From the NCBI GenBank assembly GCA_963677825.2, contig CAXXEF010000001.1, positions 1,054,001 through 1,118,000 on the forward strand: 64,000 nucleotides of DNA. Reading direction: 5' to 3'. Under the pieces are notes generated by a model. It ran no database searches and was not told where the DNA came from. It worked only from the letters and a program-made list of their open reading frames with translations. Below are positions 9,095 to 18,224 of this stretch, one piece after another. This DNA is from Sporobacter sp963677825. Its GTDB lineage: Bacteria; Bacillota; Clostridia; Oscillospirales; Oscillospiraceae. How positions within the stretch are numbered: the first letter of the stretch is position 1; each line of letters begins with the position of its first letter. A program made the translations under genes and the position numbers.

Positions 9095-9702
9095 GGTGCA
9101 ATCCCCCTTGCAATCGTTACAATTTGACTGATTTTCATCGCATCCTTGCCGCCGTTCGTCTCCGCGCCGCTGCTTACATCGAGGCAGAACGGCTTCACAG
9201 AAGCGGCGTCATTTATATTATCGGCATTTATACCACCGGCGATGAAAAAAGGCTTGTTCAGCGGCGGGATCAGCGTGTAATCAAACGCAGTACCCGTGCC
9301 GCCGTAAGCGTTCTTATGATAGGTATCCAGTAAAAGATAGTCGCACGGCAGGCTGTCGGCCGCTTTAAGCTGCTGCGCTGACTGTACGCGAATCGCTTTA
9401 ATGATCGGGCAGTCGACGTCGCGCTTGAGTGCGGCGATGTAATCTGCGTCCTCGTCGCCGTGCAGTTGTACGACGTCGATCACACCGCTTTTGCAAAGAT
9501 GTACAATCTCGCTCGGGTCAGCGTTCACAAACACGCCGACAGCTTTTATGCCGGGGTCGAGCTTATTTTTCAGCTCAGCCGCGTATTCCGGTGTGACGCG
9601 CCGCCGGCTGTCGGCGAAGACGAAGCCGATATAGTCCGGCATCGCGGCGTTGACGGCCGCGATATCTTCCGGGCGTGTTAACCCGCAAATCTTGATTTTC
9701 AT
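9091..9702 (-). CDS. trpF: Phosphoribosylanthranilate isomerase
   Basis: Amadori rearrangement of phosphoribosylanthranilate to CdRP. 203 residues, a small TIM barrel. The catalytic Cys is in MKIKICGLTRPED and the Asp in LLLDTYHK. Other motifs are VQLHGDEDADY and the phosphate-binding FIAGGINADN and LDVSSGAETNGGKD. Overlaps both trpC upstream and trpB downstream by four bases, so translation is coupled. Confidence 0.96.
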   Translation of the reverse strand: MKIKICGLTRPEDIAAVNAAMPDYIGFVFADSRRRVTPEYAAELKNKLDPGIKAVGVFVNADPSEIVHLCKSGVIDVVQLHGDEDADYIAALKRDVDCPIIKAIRVQSAQQLKAADSLPCDYLLLDTYHKNAYGGTGTAFDYTLIPPLNKPFFIAGGINADNINDAASVKPFCLDVSSGAETNGGKDAMKISQIVTIARGIAP

Positions 9703-10481
9703 GACGAGCCGCCCTTCAGCTGGTCGAGCGCGGCTTTTTTATCGGTACTGCGCATGAGCGTTTCACCGATGAGCACAGCGTCGACGCCTGCGCCGCGCAG
9801 CCGTGCGACGTCTTGCGGTGAGGCAATCCCGCTCTCGGCGACGAAGACGATCTCGTCCGGCACGAGCGGACGCAGGCGGATGCATGTGCCGAGGTCAACT
9901 GTAAACGTCTTGAGATCGCGGTTGTTGACGCCCACGATCCGGGCCCCGGCGTCGAGCGCCGAGCGCACCTCGGATTCGTCGTGCGCCTCAACGAGGGCGC
10001 TGAGGCCGAGCGTATCACAAATTTCAAGATAACTGGCAATCGTCTGTGTGTCCAACAAGGCACAAATGAGCAGCACGGCATCCGCACCGAGCGTTTTCGC
10101 CTCATAGATCTGATACGCGTCGACGGTGAAGTCTTTACGCAGTACCGGCAGGCTGATCTGCTGCTTGATTTCTCTTAAATAATCGTCACTGCCGAGAAAG
10201 TATTCCGGCTCGGTCAGCACCGACACGGCGTCCGCGCCGGCCTTTTCGTAGTCGGCGGCAATGTCTAGATACGGAAAGTCTCCGGCGATCACGCCCTTGG
10301 ACGGCGACGCCTTTTTCACCTCGCTGATGAACGAGACGCCCGGCTTTTTAAGCGCCGCTTCAAATTGGAAGTCCCCTTTCGGCATCGACAGTGCACGCGC
10401 TTTGATCTCATCGAGCGATACGGCGGCTTTACGCGCCTCGACGCGGCGGCGTGCAGCATCCGCAAGTGTGTCAAGAATCAC
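9699..10481 (-). CDS. trpC: Indole-3-glycerol-phosphate synthase
   Basis: Ring closure of CdRP to indole-3-glycerol phosphate. 260 residues from a GTG start at 10481, chosen because AAGGAGG lies just upstream and the protein then begins (V/M)ILDTLADAARRRVE, as usual for TrpC. The ORF is open farther upstream, to 10559, but that stretch only overlaps trpD. Catalytic and phosphate motifs: ISEVKKASPSKG, VLTEPEYFLGS, LPVLRKDF, VGVNNRDLKTF, FVAESGI and GVDAVLIGETLM. Overlaps the trpD end by 11 bases. Confidence 0.95.
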   Translation of the reverse strand: MILDTLADAARRRVEARKAAVSLDEIKARALSMPKGDFQFEAALKKPGVSFISEVKKASPSKGVIAGDFPYLDIAADYEKAGADAVSVLTEPEYFLGSDDYLREIKQQISLPVLRKDFTVDAYQIYEAKTLGADAVLLICALLDTQTIASYLEICDTLGLSALVEAHDESEVRSALDAGARIVGVNNRDLKTFTVDLGTCIRLRPLVPDEIVFVAESGIASPQDVARLRGAGVDAVLIGETLMRSTDKKAALDQLKGGSS

Positions 10482-11496
10482 GGGTGGCCTCCTTCGTTGC
10501 ATCGACGAAGCGCTCGAGCTGTGCCGCCGCGCGTCCGTCGTCAATGATCGCGCTAGCAAGTGTGACGCCGTCGGCTATTGTCGCGGCTTTACCGGCGACA
10601 TAAAAGCACGCGGCCGCGTTAAGCAGGACGGTGTCGCGCTTGGGTCCTTTTTCGCCGGAGAGAATCTGCCGCGCGATGGCGGCGTTTTCGTCCGGCCCGC
10701 CCCCGACGAGCGTTTCACGCGCAGACAATGTAAGCCCGACATCACGCGGATCAAGCGTATAGCCGGTGAGCATACCGTCCGGCGCGACTTCACAGGCCGT
10801 TGTCGTCGACGAGAGCGAAATTTCGTCCAGTCCGTCGTCGCCGTGGACGACGAGTGCGCGCGCCACGCCCATTTTCGCAAGTACCTCGGCCATCGGGCGC
10901 ACGAGCGCGCCGTCGTACACGCCGAGCACCATGAGACGCGCGAACGCCGGGTTCGAGAGCGGCCCGAGAATGTTGAAAATCGTCCGGATTCCAAGCTCAC
11001 GCCGGACGGGCGCTGCATATTTCATTGACGCATGATGGTTCGGCGCGAACATAAAGCACTGTCCGGCCGTTTTCAGCACCTGCGTCGTCTGATCGGCTGT
11101 CAGGTCAATGACGGCGCCGAGCGCCTCCAGGCAGTCGGCCGCGCCGCATTTACTGGAGACACTCCGGTTGCCATGCTTGGCGACCGGTACGCCGCCTGCG
11201 GCGACAACGAACGCAGTCACCGTCGAAATATTAAAGGTATGCGACTGATCGCCGCCGGTGCCTACGACATCGAGCGCGTCGCCGTCATACTGAACGCGCG
11301 CGCATTTTTCGCGCATGACGGTCGCGGAGGCCGTAATCTCGTCGACGGTCTCCCCCTTCATACGCAGCGCTGTTAAAAACGCCGCGATCTGCGCGGGCGA
11401 CGCGTCACCGCTCATAATCTCGTCCATCGCGGCCTTTGCCGTATCGTATGGCAGATCCGTTCCTTCAACCGCCAACTTGATGGCTTCTTTAATCAT
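10471..11496 (-). CDS. trpD: Anthranilate phosphoribosyltransferase
   Basis: Transfers the phosphoribosyl group from PRPP to anthranilate. 341 residues. The PRPP-binding motif DVVGTGGDQSHTFNIST, the anthranilate-binding KHGNRSVSSKCGAADCLEAL and the acidic metal site LVVHGDDGLDEISL are intact. Start ATG overlaps the trpG stop (TAATG). TrpD is not fused to TrpG here. Confidence 0.96.
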   Translation of the reverse strand: MIKEAIKLAVEGTDLPYDTAKAAMDEIMSGDASPAQIAAFLTALRMKGETVDEITASATVMREKCARVQYDGDALDVVGTGGDQSHTFNISTVTAFVVAAGGVPVAKHGNRSVSSKCGAADCLEALGAVIDLTADQTTQVLKTAGQCFMFAPNHHASMKYAAPVRRELGIRTIFNILGPLSNPAFARLMVLGVYDGALVRPMAEVLAKMGVARALVVHGDDGLDEISLSSTTTACEVAPDGMLTGYTLDPRDVGLTLSARETLVGGGPDENAAIARQILSGEKGPKRDTVLLNAAACFYVAGKAATIADGVTLASAIIDDGRAAAQLERFVDATKEATRDS

Positions 11497-12074
11497 TACT
11501 TGCCGCCTCCGATCTTCAAGAAGTTGCGCATCAGCTGCTCGCCGAGCGGCGTTAGCACCGATTCGGGGTGAAATTGTACGCCATAAATGTCCTTACCCGG
11601 ATATACAACAGCCATCACCTCGCCGATCGGATCTTCGGCGATGACTTGCAGCACGCCGGGCAGCGTCTCACGCCGCGCAATCAGTGAATGGTAGCGCGCC
11701 GCGTCGATCGTCTCCGGCAGCCCATCGAACAAGGGGCTGGACGTATCGAGCGTGACGGCGCTTTTTTTGCCGTGCATCAAGCGCTCGGCGTGGGTGATCG
11801 TCGCGCCGAAGACTTCGCAGATCGCCTGATGCCCCAGGCACACGCCGAGCATCGGGATCTCGCCGCCAAGTTTGCGGATGACCTCCTCGCAGACGCCGGC
11901 ATCCTTGGGATACCCCGGTCCTGGTGAGAGGATGATGTGCGACGGCGCGAACGCGCGGATTTCATCCGGCGTCATCGCGTCGTTACGCACGACGGTAACG
12001 TCCGCGTCCAACCCGCCCACGAGCTGGACAAGGTTATACGTAAAGCTGTCGTAGTTGTCTATTATAAGTATCAT
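11496..12074 (-). CDS. trpG: Anthranilate synthase component II (glutamine amidotransferase)
   Basis: Supplies ammonia from glutamine to TrpE. 192 residues of a class I amidotransferase: oxyanion motif ILSPGPGYP, nucleophile Cys in PMLGVCLGHQAI, and His-Glu in YGVQFHPESVLTP. It may also serve p-aminobenzoate synthesis, as in Bacillus, since no separate pabA is visible in this window. The start overlaps the trpE stop by one base. Confidence 0.95.
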   Translation of the reverse strand: MILIIDNYDSFTYNLVQLVGGLDADVTVVRNDAMTPDEIRAFAPSHIILSPGPGYPKDAGVCEEVIRKLGGEIPMLGVCLGHQAICEVFGATITHAERLMHGKKSAVTLDTSSPLFDGLPETIDAARYHSLIARRETLPGVLQVIAEDPIGEVMAVVYPGKDIYGVQFHPESVLTPLGEQLMRNFLKIGGGK

Positions 12075-13531
12075 CAGTCGTTCACCTCGCTGGCGTTTTC
12101 GATCGCATTGATAACAGCACGCGCCTTGTTGGCCGCTTCTTCGTATTCCGTTTCCGGCACGCTGTCAGCGACGATGCCGCCGCCGGCCTGCACGGTGACC
12201 TTGCCGTCCTTTTTGACGGCCATACGGATCGCGATGCAGGTATCGAGGTTGCCGGTAAAATCGACGTAGCCGAGCGCGCCGCCGTACAGTCCGCGCGGCG
12301 CGTCCTCCAGCTCGTCGATGATCTGGCACGCGCGGATCTTCGGCGCGCCGGACAGCGTCCCCGCCGGGAGGATGGCTTCGACGGCGTCGAGCGCGTCGCA
12401 GTCGTCAAGGATGTCCGATTCGACACGTGAGGCAATGTGCATGATTTTTGAGTAGCGGTGGATCATCATATAGTCCATAACCTCGACGGTCTTGAACTTT
12501 GAGATCCGGCCCAGATCATTGCGCGCGAGGTCGACGAGCATGTTGTGCTCGCTGAGCTCCTTTTCGTCCTGGAGCAGTTCGTCTTCGAGCGCTTTGTCTT
12601 CTTCGTCCGTCGCGCCGCGCGGCCGTGAACCGGCAACGGGAAACGTTGCCAGGCGTCCGTTTTGCAGCCGCACGAGCGTCTCGGGCGACGTGCTCATAAC
12701 TTCCATGCCGTCGATACGCATGTATACCATATACGGCGACGGATTCGTCGTGCGCAGTACACGGTAAGCGTTTAAAAGGCTGCCGTCGTGCGGGCTTTCA
12801 AATCGGCGGGAGATGACGGCCTGAAAAATGTCGCCGTCGACGATGTATTCCTTCGTCTTTTCGACCATTTCACAGTACGCTTCTTTGGTCACGTTGCACG
12901 TAAACCCAGCCGCCTTGCCGGACGGGACGGGCGCCAGCGGCGCCGCGTCGCCGATCATACGGACGATACGCTCCAGCTCTGCGACGGCTTTGCCGTAGCT
13001 TTCCATCAGGCGGTTCGTATGCATATTGACGATAACGCTGATTTTCTGCTTGAGATGGTCGTAGGCGATCACCTTGTCGAAAAGCATCAGGTCATAATCT
13101 TTGTCGCTGCCCTTTTGCAGCTTCAGCACCGGCTCGGCGTAGCCGTACATGTTATAACCGAAGTAGCCGACAAATCCGCCCGTGAACGGCGGCATGCCGT
13201 CGATCTTCGGCGCTTTATAGCCGGACAGGATCTCACGCAGCACGCCGAACGGCTTATCGGTCTTGACCGTCCGTTCCTCCTGCCCCGAGACCGTCACGAC
13301 CCCGTCATGACACGTCACGCGTAAAACCGGATCGAACCCCAGGAAGGAGTAACGCGCCCATTTCTCCCCGCCCTCGACGCTTTCAAGCAGAAAATAACGT
13401 TCCGACTGCGCGGCAAGCTTGCGCAGCAGCTGGATAGGTGTCGTCACATCGGCGTAGATTTCCCGGCAAACGGGTATCGTATTGTACGTTTTGGCGAGCG
13501 CTTCAATCGTCTCGCAGCTTGGATAGATCAT
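12074..13531 (-). CDS. trpE: Anthranilate synthase component I
   Basis: Converts chorismate to anthranilate. 485 residues. The tryptophan-binding N-terminal segment contains LLESVEGGEKWARYSFLG, where the LLES element is the usual feedback site. The C-terminal chorismate domain has FQAVISRRFE, VMSTSPETLVRL, GSRPRGATDEED, RNDLGRISKF and GTLSGAPKIRACQIIDE. First gene of the operon. Its own ribosome binding site is weak; the better AAAGGAG about 40 bases upstream instead precedes a seven-codon ORF whose stop overlaps the trpE ATG, which could couple translation. Expression is set by the T-box leader upstream. Confidence 0.96.
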   Translation of the reverse strand: MIYPSCETIEALAKTYNTIPVCREIYADVTTPIQLLRKLAAQSERYFLLESVEGGEKWARYSFLGFDPVLRVTCHDGVVTVSGQEERTVKTDKPFGVLREILSGYKAPKIDGMPPFTGGFVGYFGYNMYGYAEPVLKLQKGSDKDYDLMLFDKVIAYDHLKQKISVIVNMHTNRLMESYGKAVAELERIVRMIGDAAPLAPVPSGKAAGFTCNVTKEAYCEMVEKTKEYIVDGDIFQAVISRRFESPHDGSLLNAYRVLRTTNPSPYMVYMRIDGMEVMSTSPETLVRLQNGRLATFPVAGSRPRGATDEEDKALEDELLQDEKELSEHNMLVDLARNDLGRISKFKTVEVMDYMMIHRYSKIMHIASRVESDILDDCDALDAVEAILPAGTLSGAPKIRACQIIDELEDAPRGLYGGALGYVDFTGNLDTCIAIRMAVKKDGKVTVQAGGGIVADSVPETEYEEAANKARAVINAIENASEVND

Positions 13532-13569
13532 ATCGCTTCACTCGTTTTCATTGATGGGATGAAAACTCC

Positions 13570-13886
13570 TTTCTGAAAAATAAAAAAAGATGGCTACCGG
13601 CAAAATAAAAAACTTCTGCCCCCCATGGGACAAAAGCTTAAAACTTCTGCGGTACCACCCAAATTGATGAATTAAATCATCCGCTCTTTTTGCATACCAT
13701 CATATGCACCCTACTGATAACGGACAGGGTTCCCGTCGGCATCTACTCTCGCTCCGATTTCAAGCCGCCCTCGCAAGCCCATTCAAACAGATCTGTGATG
13801 CCGCATTCTCACCAATCGGCGGCTCTCTGGATACACTCGACGTGTTCTACTCTTCTTGCTCAAAGGTTTCATTATTGAATTAATGT
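13570..13886 (-). promoter_or_regulatory. Tryptophan T-box leader (tRNA-Trp-sensing antitermination riboswitch)
   Basis: The minus strand carries the hallmark T-box GGGTGGTACCGC (13649-13660), which pairs with the acceptor end of uncharged tRNA. Stem I features are visible upstream: AGAGAGCCGCCGATTGGTGA, followed by the specifier region with GAATGGGC. Its TGG (13779-13781) is a tryptophan codon in the expected position. The terminator is a stem of about 13 bp with several G-U pairs followed by TTTTTT (13607-13639). When tRNA-Trp is uncharged, the antiterminator forms and trpEGDCFBA is transcribed. The specifier assignment agrees with the downstream genes. Confidence 0.93.
13607..13639 (-). 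terminator. Regulated terminator of the trp T-box
   Basis: AAGCTTTTGTCCC can pair with GGGGCAGAAGTTT (G-U pairs included), followed by a T run. Flanking copies of GCAGAAGTTTT form a direct repeat, so the upstream copy can compete in antiterminator folding. Confidence 0.8.
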
Positions 13887-13891
13887 ACTCT

Positions 13892-13920
13892 ATAATATGA
13901 AAAAACGGCGCAAATGTCAA
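13892..13920 (-). promoter_or_regulatory. Sigma-A promoter of the trp operon
   Basis: On the minus strand TTGACA (13915-13920), a 17-base spacer and TATTAT (13892-13897). This near-consensus promoter is immediately upstream of the T-box leader. Confidence 0.88.
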
Positions 13921-14030
13921 GCGGTTTTCCATAAATGCGTTTTACACGCTTCAACAGATGGCAATCGGCATATAAATCGTTTTCAAACCGGTTGGATTGT
14001 GATAAAATTCAGCTGTCAGGAGGTGGACGG

Positions 14031-15146
14031 ATGAAAATAGCTCTGATGATTCTTGCGGCAGGCTTATCCGAGCGCATGGGCGTACTAAAACCGCTCCTGC
14101 CGGTCGGTGAAATGAGCGCGCTCGCGCACGCTGTTGCGCTCGGGCGCACGGAGCGCGTACACATGATAACAGTCGTGACGGGCAGCCGCCACGAGCTGGT
14201 CGAGGCCGAGCTGCAGCGCTGCAAGGCCAAAAACGTCCGGCACATCTATAATAAGCATTACACGGACGGGATGTTTACATCGATTCAGGCTGGTGTGCAT
14301 TCTCTGCCCGGCGATATCGACGCGTTTTTCCTGCTGCCGGTCGACTTGTGCGCCATCACGCCCGACACGTTTGAGCGTCTGATCGCCGCGTACCTGCTCA
14401 CGCCGGAGCCGTCTGTCATTTATCCGACAGTTCGCGGTGAGCGTGGGCATCCGCCGCTAATCCCGATGCAGTTCATGGGTGGCCTCAAAGAATATGACGG
14501 ACCGAACGGCATGCAGGGCTACTTGTCGGCGTTCCCCTCACATGACGTGGAAATAGACGATCCGGCTATACTCCTCGACATGGACACGCCGGCCGACTAC
14601 GCGACGCTGCTGCGCCATCTCGGCTTGCCGACCTATCCAACTGAAGAGCACAGCCGGTCACTGATGAATAAATACGAGATGCCCGACAACATTAAAGAGC
14701 ACAGCGAGCAAGTTTGCAGGGTTGCTTTAAAAATTGTAAAGCTGCTGCTGAAAAAGGGCGTAACGGTCAACGAGCCGCTGCTGATCTCCGGCTGTCTGCT
14801 GCACGACGTTGCGCGGCTTCAGCCTGAGCATCACGACGTCGGCGCAAAGCTGCTGCTGGCCGAAGGCTATCCCGACACGGCGATGCTCATCGCCGCGCAT
14901 ATGGATCTGCCGGACGGCTATGAGCCCGATGTGAGCGCACTGTCGCTTTTATATCTGGCCGACAAACTCTCGCGCGGCGGGCAGCTACTGTTGCCGTCCG
15001 ACACGCTTGACAGCGTTAAAAAACGCTTCCGAGGCAACAAGCAGGCCATTGACAACGCCGCTGGTCGGCTCGACCGCGCGCAGGCAATCTTAGATATGCT
15101 GCGCGACCGGTACGGCATCCAAGCGTCGGACATCCTGTCCGGCTGA
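14031..15146 (+). CDS. MocA-like nucleotidyltransferase fused to an HD domain
   Basis: Two domains in 371 residues. Residues 1-195 are a MobA/MocA-type NTP transferase with the nucleotide-binding LAAGLSERMGVLKPLLPV, the acidic LLPVDLCAITPD and the late LLDMDTPADY. MocA proteins attach CMP to molybdopterin, making the MCD cofactor of aldehyde and xanthine oxidoreductases. Residues about 225-365 are an HD domain (EHSEQV, LISGCLLHDVARLQ, ADKL), implying metal-dependent phosphohydrolase activity. As I recall, this architecture corresponds to the family NCBI calls DVU_1551-type NTP transferase. AGGAGG precedes ATG 14031; the 32 upstream in-frame codons are unlikely to be translated. Cofactor supply for the next gene is the likely job; the HD function is unknown. 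Confidence 0.85.
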   Translation: MKIALMILAAGLSERMGVLKPLLPVGEMSALAHAVALGRTERVHMITVVTGSRHELVEAELQRCKAKNVRHIYNKHYTDGMFTSIQAGVHSLPGDIDAFFLLPVDLCAITPDTFERLIAAYLLTPEPSVIYPTVRGERGHPPLIPMQFMGGLKEYDGPNGMQGYLSAFPSHDVEIDDPAILLDMDTPADYATLLRHLGLPTYPTEEHSRSLMNKYEMPDNIKEHSEQVCRVALKIVKLLLKKGVTVNEPLLISGCLLHDVARLQPEHHDVGAKLLLAEGYPDTAMLIAAHMDLPDGYEPDVSALSLLYLADKLSRGGQLLLPSDTLDSVKKRFRGNKQAIDNAAGRLDRAQAILDMLRDRYGIQASDILSG

Positions 15147-15195
15147 CTTTGTGCGCGGCGCACGAATTAGACGTCGGTCGTTAGCGATAACGCCA

Positions 15196-15224
15196 TTTAC
15201 TTTTTAGGCATCGTTTGATAGAAT
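15196..15224 (+). promoter_or_regulatory. Candidate sigma-A promoter of the aldehyde oxidoreductase gene
   Basis: TTTACT, 17 bases, then TAGAAT, about 130 bases before the mop start. The leader also contains a small GCCGGA/TCCGGC hairpin near 15272-15290. I found no convincing Moco riboswitch there. Confidence 0.45.
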
Positions 15225-15353
15225 TATTGAAAATGTCATAGCTGCGCCGATTGATGTCGGTATAGCTTTGAAAGGCCGGACAAGCATCCGGCACGAATAT
15301 CGTCCATATCCAGGCCGACTGCGGCCAAATACATCGAATGTGAGGTTTTTCTG

Positions 15354-18182
15354 ATGGTAACAAGACAGATTTTCATCGTCAACGGCGTGGAGCGACCGGT
15401 GGTATGCGATCCGGATAAAGATTCGCTGGCAACCGTTCTTCGCCGGCTGGGCTTGACGGGCGTTAAAGTCGGCTGCGGCACGGGCGTTTGCGGCGCGTGC
15501 TCCATCCTGCTTAACGGCGAAGTCATTCGCTCCTGCATGAAAAAGATAAAGGCCGTCCCCGAATACAGTGAGATTCTGACGATCGAGGGCATCGGCACAC
15601 CGCAGAATCTGCATCCGCTGCAACAGGCGTGGATCACGTACGGCGGCGTCCAGTGCGGCTTCTGCTCACCGGGCTTCATCGTTTCAGCATATGGCTTACT
15701 CCTTAAAAATTTAAGCCCGACGCGCACCGAAGTCCGCGACTGGTTTAAATCACACCGCAACATCTGCCGCTGCACCGGCTACAAGCCGATTGTCGACGCC
15801 GTCATGGAGGCCGCAAAGGTCATGCGCGGCGAAGCCACGATGGCCGACATCACATTCGATTATGACAGCACAACAGAATTTTACGGTTCGAAAATGCCGC
15901 GCCCGTCGGCGCTGGGCAAGGTCACGGGCCTGACCGATTACGGCGATGATATTAAGCTGAAAATGCCCGAGGGCACAGCGCATCTGGCCGTCGTTTTGTC
16001 CGAGACGCATCATGCCAATATCGTCGATATCGACATTTCCGAAGCCGAGAAGATGCCGGGCGTCTTTAAGGTCATGACAGCTGAAGACGTCAAGGGCACC
16101 AACAATATGGCCGCCCCGGCACACACCCCCCGTCAGAAGGGTCAGGGCGTCACCGACTTCCCCGTCATCGCCGGCAAAAAGATTTGCCGCCGCGGCGACG
16201 TCGTCGCGCTTGTCGCCGCCGACTCGGAGGAGCATGCGCGCGCGGCCGCCAAGGCCGTCAAGCAAAACCTCGAGACACTTCCGGCGTACCTGACGTTCCC
16301 CGAGGCCGTCATGCCCAACGCCATCCAGCTGCATGAGTCTCTGCCGAACTTCTACATGGAGCAGCCTGTTTTCAAGGGCCGCGACACCGCCGAAGTTTTT
16401 GAAGAAGCACCGATCGTCGCCGAGGGCAGTTTCCACTCGCAGCACGAGCCGCATCTGCCGATCGAACCCGACGTCATGCAGGCGTACTGGGGCGCCGACG
16501 GCAAAATGACCATCCAGTGTAAATCACAGTCTCTGACGGAAAATATCGACGTTATCTCGCTCGCGTGCGGCATCCCGAAGGAAAACATCCGCATCATCAT
16601 GAACCCCGTCGGCGGCTCCTTCGGCTACTCGACGAGCCCGAACACCTTTGCGCTCATTACGACGGCTGTCCAGAACCTCGATATGCCCTGTACGCTGACG
16701 CTCAGCTACGAGGAATTCAACCACACGACCGGTAAGCGCTCCGCGTCGTTCACGAACGGCCGCATCGCCTGCGATAAAGACGGTAAAATTATCGGCGCAG
16801 AATATGACATCGCGCTTGACCACGGCGCGTACGCCGTCGTCGCGAGCCTCATTTTCAACAACCTCGTCTCTGTCGGCTTCCACGGCTATAACATCCCCAA
16901 CTTCAAGGCGCTTGCCCGCGGCGGCGCGACAAACCACGCCTTCAACACTGCTTACCGCGGCTTCGGCGCCCCGCAGATCTACACCACGACCGAAGCGCTC
17001 ATCGATCTGGCCGCCCAGAAGGTCGGCATGGATGCTTGGGAATTCCGTTACAAGAACGCCGCGCGTCCGGGTGACATGACGATCAACTCCCGCCCGTACC
17101 ACGACTACGTCTACCCCGACCTGCTCGAAAAAGCCAAGCCCTACTATGATGAATACAAAGCGGATGCCGAAAAGGCGAAGGCCGAAGGCCGTCACGTCGG
17201 CGTCGGCATGAGCATGGGCGGCTTCATTGTCACCATCGGCATGTTCGATCAGTCTGAGGTTGCCCTCGAACTTAACGAGGATGGGACGTTCACCCACTAC
17301 AACACGTGGGAAGACGTCGGACAGGGCGGCGACATCGGCGCGCTGACGCACGCCGTCAAGGCGCTTGCGCCGCTGGGCGTGAAGCCGAGCCAAGTGAAGC
17401 TCGTCATGAACGACACCGAAACGTGCCCCGACACGGGCCTCGCCGCCGCCAGCCGCAGCCATTACATGGCCGGTAACGCCACGCTCGACGCGGCAGCCAA
17501 GCTCATGGAAGCCATGAAAAAGCCTGACGGCACCTACCGCACCTACGACGAGATGGTCGCCGAGAACATCCCGACCAAATATATCGGACACTACGACCAG
17601 TTCGACATCGGCCTGCCGCCGGGACTCGATCCGAACACCGGCGAGGGCGAGAAGAACCCGACCTACATGTACGGCGTCAACATCGCCGAAGTCGAGGTCG
17701 ACGTTAAAACCGGCAAGACGCAGGTGCTCAAGTACACATGCGTATCCGATGTCGGTGTCATCGGCAACCGTCTGTCCGTTGAGGGACAGGCGTACGGCGG
17801 TCTGTCACACTCGATCGGCTTTGCGCTGACAGAAGACTACGGCGCACAGAAAAAGCACGGCAACATCGCCGGCTGCGGCATCCCGACGATCGACATGATC
17901 CCCGATGACTTCAACCTCATCTTCGTCGAGAACCCGCGTGAAGCGGGCCCGCACGGCTCGTGCGGCTGCTCGGAATGCTATCAGTCCTCCGGCCATATGG
18001 CTGTCATCAACGCCATCGACAACGCCTGCGGCGCGCGTGTTTACGCCCTGCCGGCCACACCCGACAAGGTCAAGGCCGCGTACGAAGCCAAGCAGCGCGG
18101 TGAAGACCTCACGCCGCCCAAATACTTCCTCGGGTCCGACTTTGAAGACGAGATGGAGCTCATCAAAGCCAACCCCATGTAA
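15354..18182 (+). CDS. mop: Molybdenum aldehyde oxidoreductase (Mop/xanthine oxidase family)
   Basis: A 942-residue single-chain enzyme like Desulfovibrio gigas aldehyde oxidoreductase, oxidising aldehydes to acids at a molybdopterin (probably MCD) centre. Residues 1-75 are a plant-type 2Fe-2S domain with Cys41, 46, 49 and 61. Residues 80-160 are the second 2Fe-2S domain with Cys101, 104, 138 and 140. These positions are shifted by one from D. gigas Mop. Then come the substrate domain and the Mo-binding domains (FRGFGAPQ appears as YRGFGAPQIY). The catalytic Glu position near the C-terminus is retained in the unusual GSCGCSECYQSSGH, which carries three Cys where D. gigas has none. There is no FAD domain, so the electron acceptor is separate. 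Codons look more biased than in neighbours, suggesting high expression. True substrate unknown. Confidence 0.93.
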   Translation: MVTRQIFIVNGVERPVVCDPDKDSLATVLRRLGLTGVKVGCGTGVCGACSILLNGEVIRSCMKKIKAVPEYSEILTIEGIGTPQNLHPLQQAWITYGGVQCGFCSPGFIVSAYGLLLKNLSPTRTEVRDWFKSHRNICRCTGYKPIVDAVMEAAKVMRGEATMADITFDYDSTTEFYGSKMPRPSALGKVTGLTDYGDDIKLKMPEGTAHLAVVLSETHHANIVDIDISEAEKMPGVFKVMTAEDVKGTNNMAAPAHTPRQKGQGVTDFPVIAGKKICRRGDVVALVAADSEEHARAAAKAVKQNLETLPAYLTFPEAVMPNAIQLHESLPNFYMEQPVFKGRDTAEVFEEAPIVAEGSFHSQHEPHLPIEPDVMQAYWGADGKMTIQCKSQSLTENIDVISLACGIPKENIRIIMNPVGGSFGYSTSPNTFALITTAVQNLDMPCTLTLSYEEFNHTTGKRSASFTNGRIACDKDGKIIGAEYDIALDHGAYAVVASLIFNNLVSVGFHGYNIPNFKALARGGATNHAFNTAYRGFGAPQIYTTTEALIDLAAQKVGMDAWEFRYKNAARPGDMTINSRPYHDYVYPDLLEKAKPYYDEYKADAEKAKAEGRHVGVGMSMGGFIVTIGMFDQSEVALELNEDGTFTHYNTWEDVGQGGDIGALTHAVKALAPLGVKPSQVKLVMNDTETCPDTGLAAASRSHYMAGNATLDAAAKLMEAMKKPDGTYRTYDEMVAENIPTKYIGHYDQFDIGLPPGLDPNTGEGEKNPTYMYGVNIAEVEVDVKTGKTQVLKYTCVSDVGVIGNRLSVEGQAYGGLSHSIGFALTEDYGAQKKHGNIAGCGIPTIDMIPDDFNLIFVENPREAGPHGSCGCSECYQSSGHMAVINAIDNACGARVYALPATPDKVKAAYEAKQRGEDLTPPKYFLGSDFEDEMELIKANPM

Positions 18183-18224
18183 CCCGAGCGCATCAATCAC
18201 ACCGTAAATACACACCATAATCGA

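Noticed and set aside
15147..15353. Moco riboswitch before mop
   Set aside because: The conserved Moco-aptamer sequence blocks are not visible; only a weak promoter and a small hairpin.
15750..17591. Long open frames antisense to mop, up to 355 codons
   Set aside because: High GC and biased codons leave the opposite frames open; the translations have low-complexity, non-protein-like composition and the sense strand is an intact Mop enzyme.
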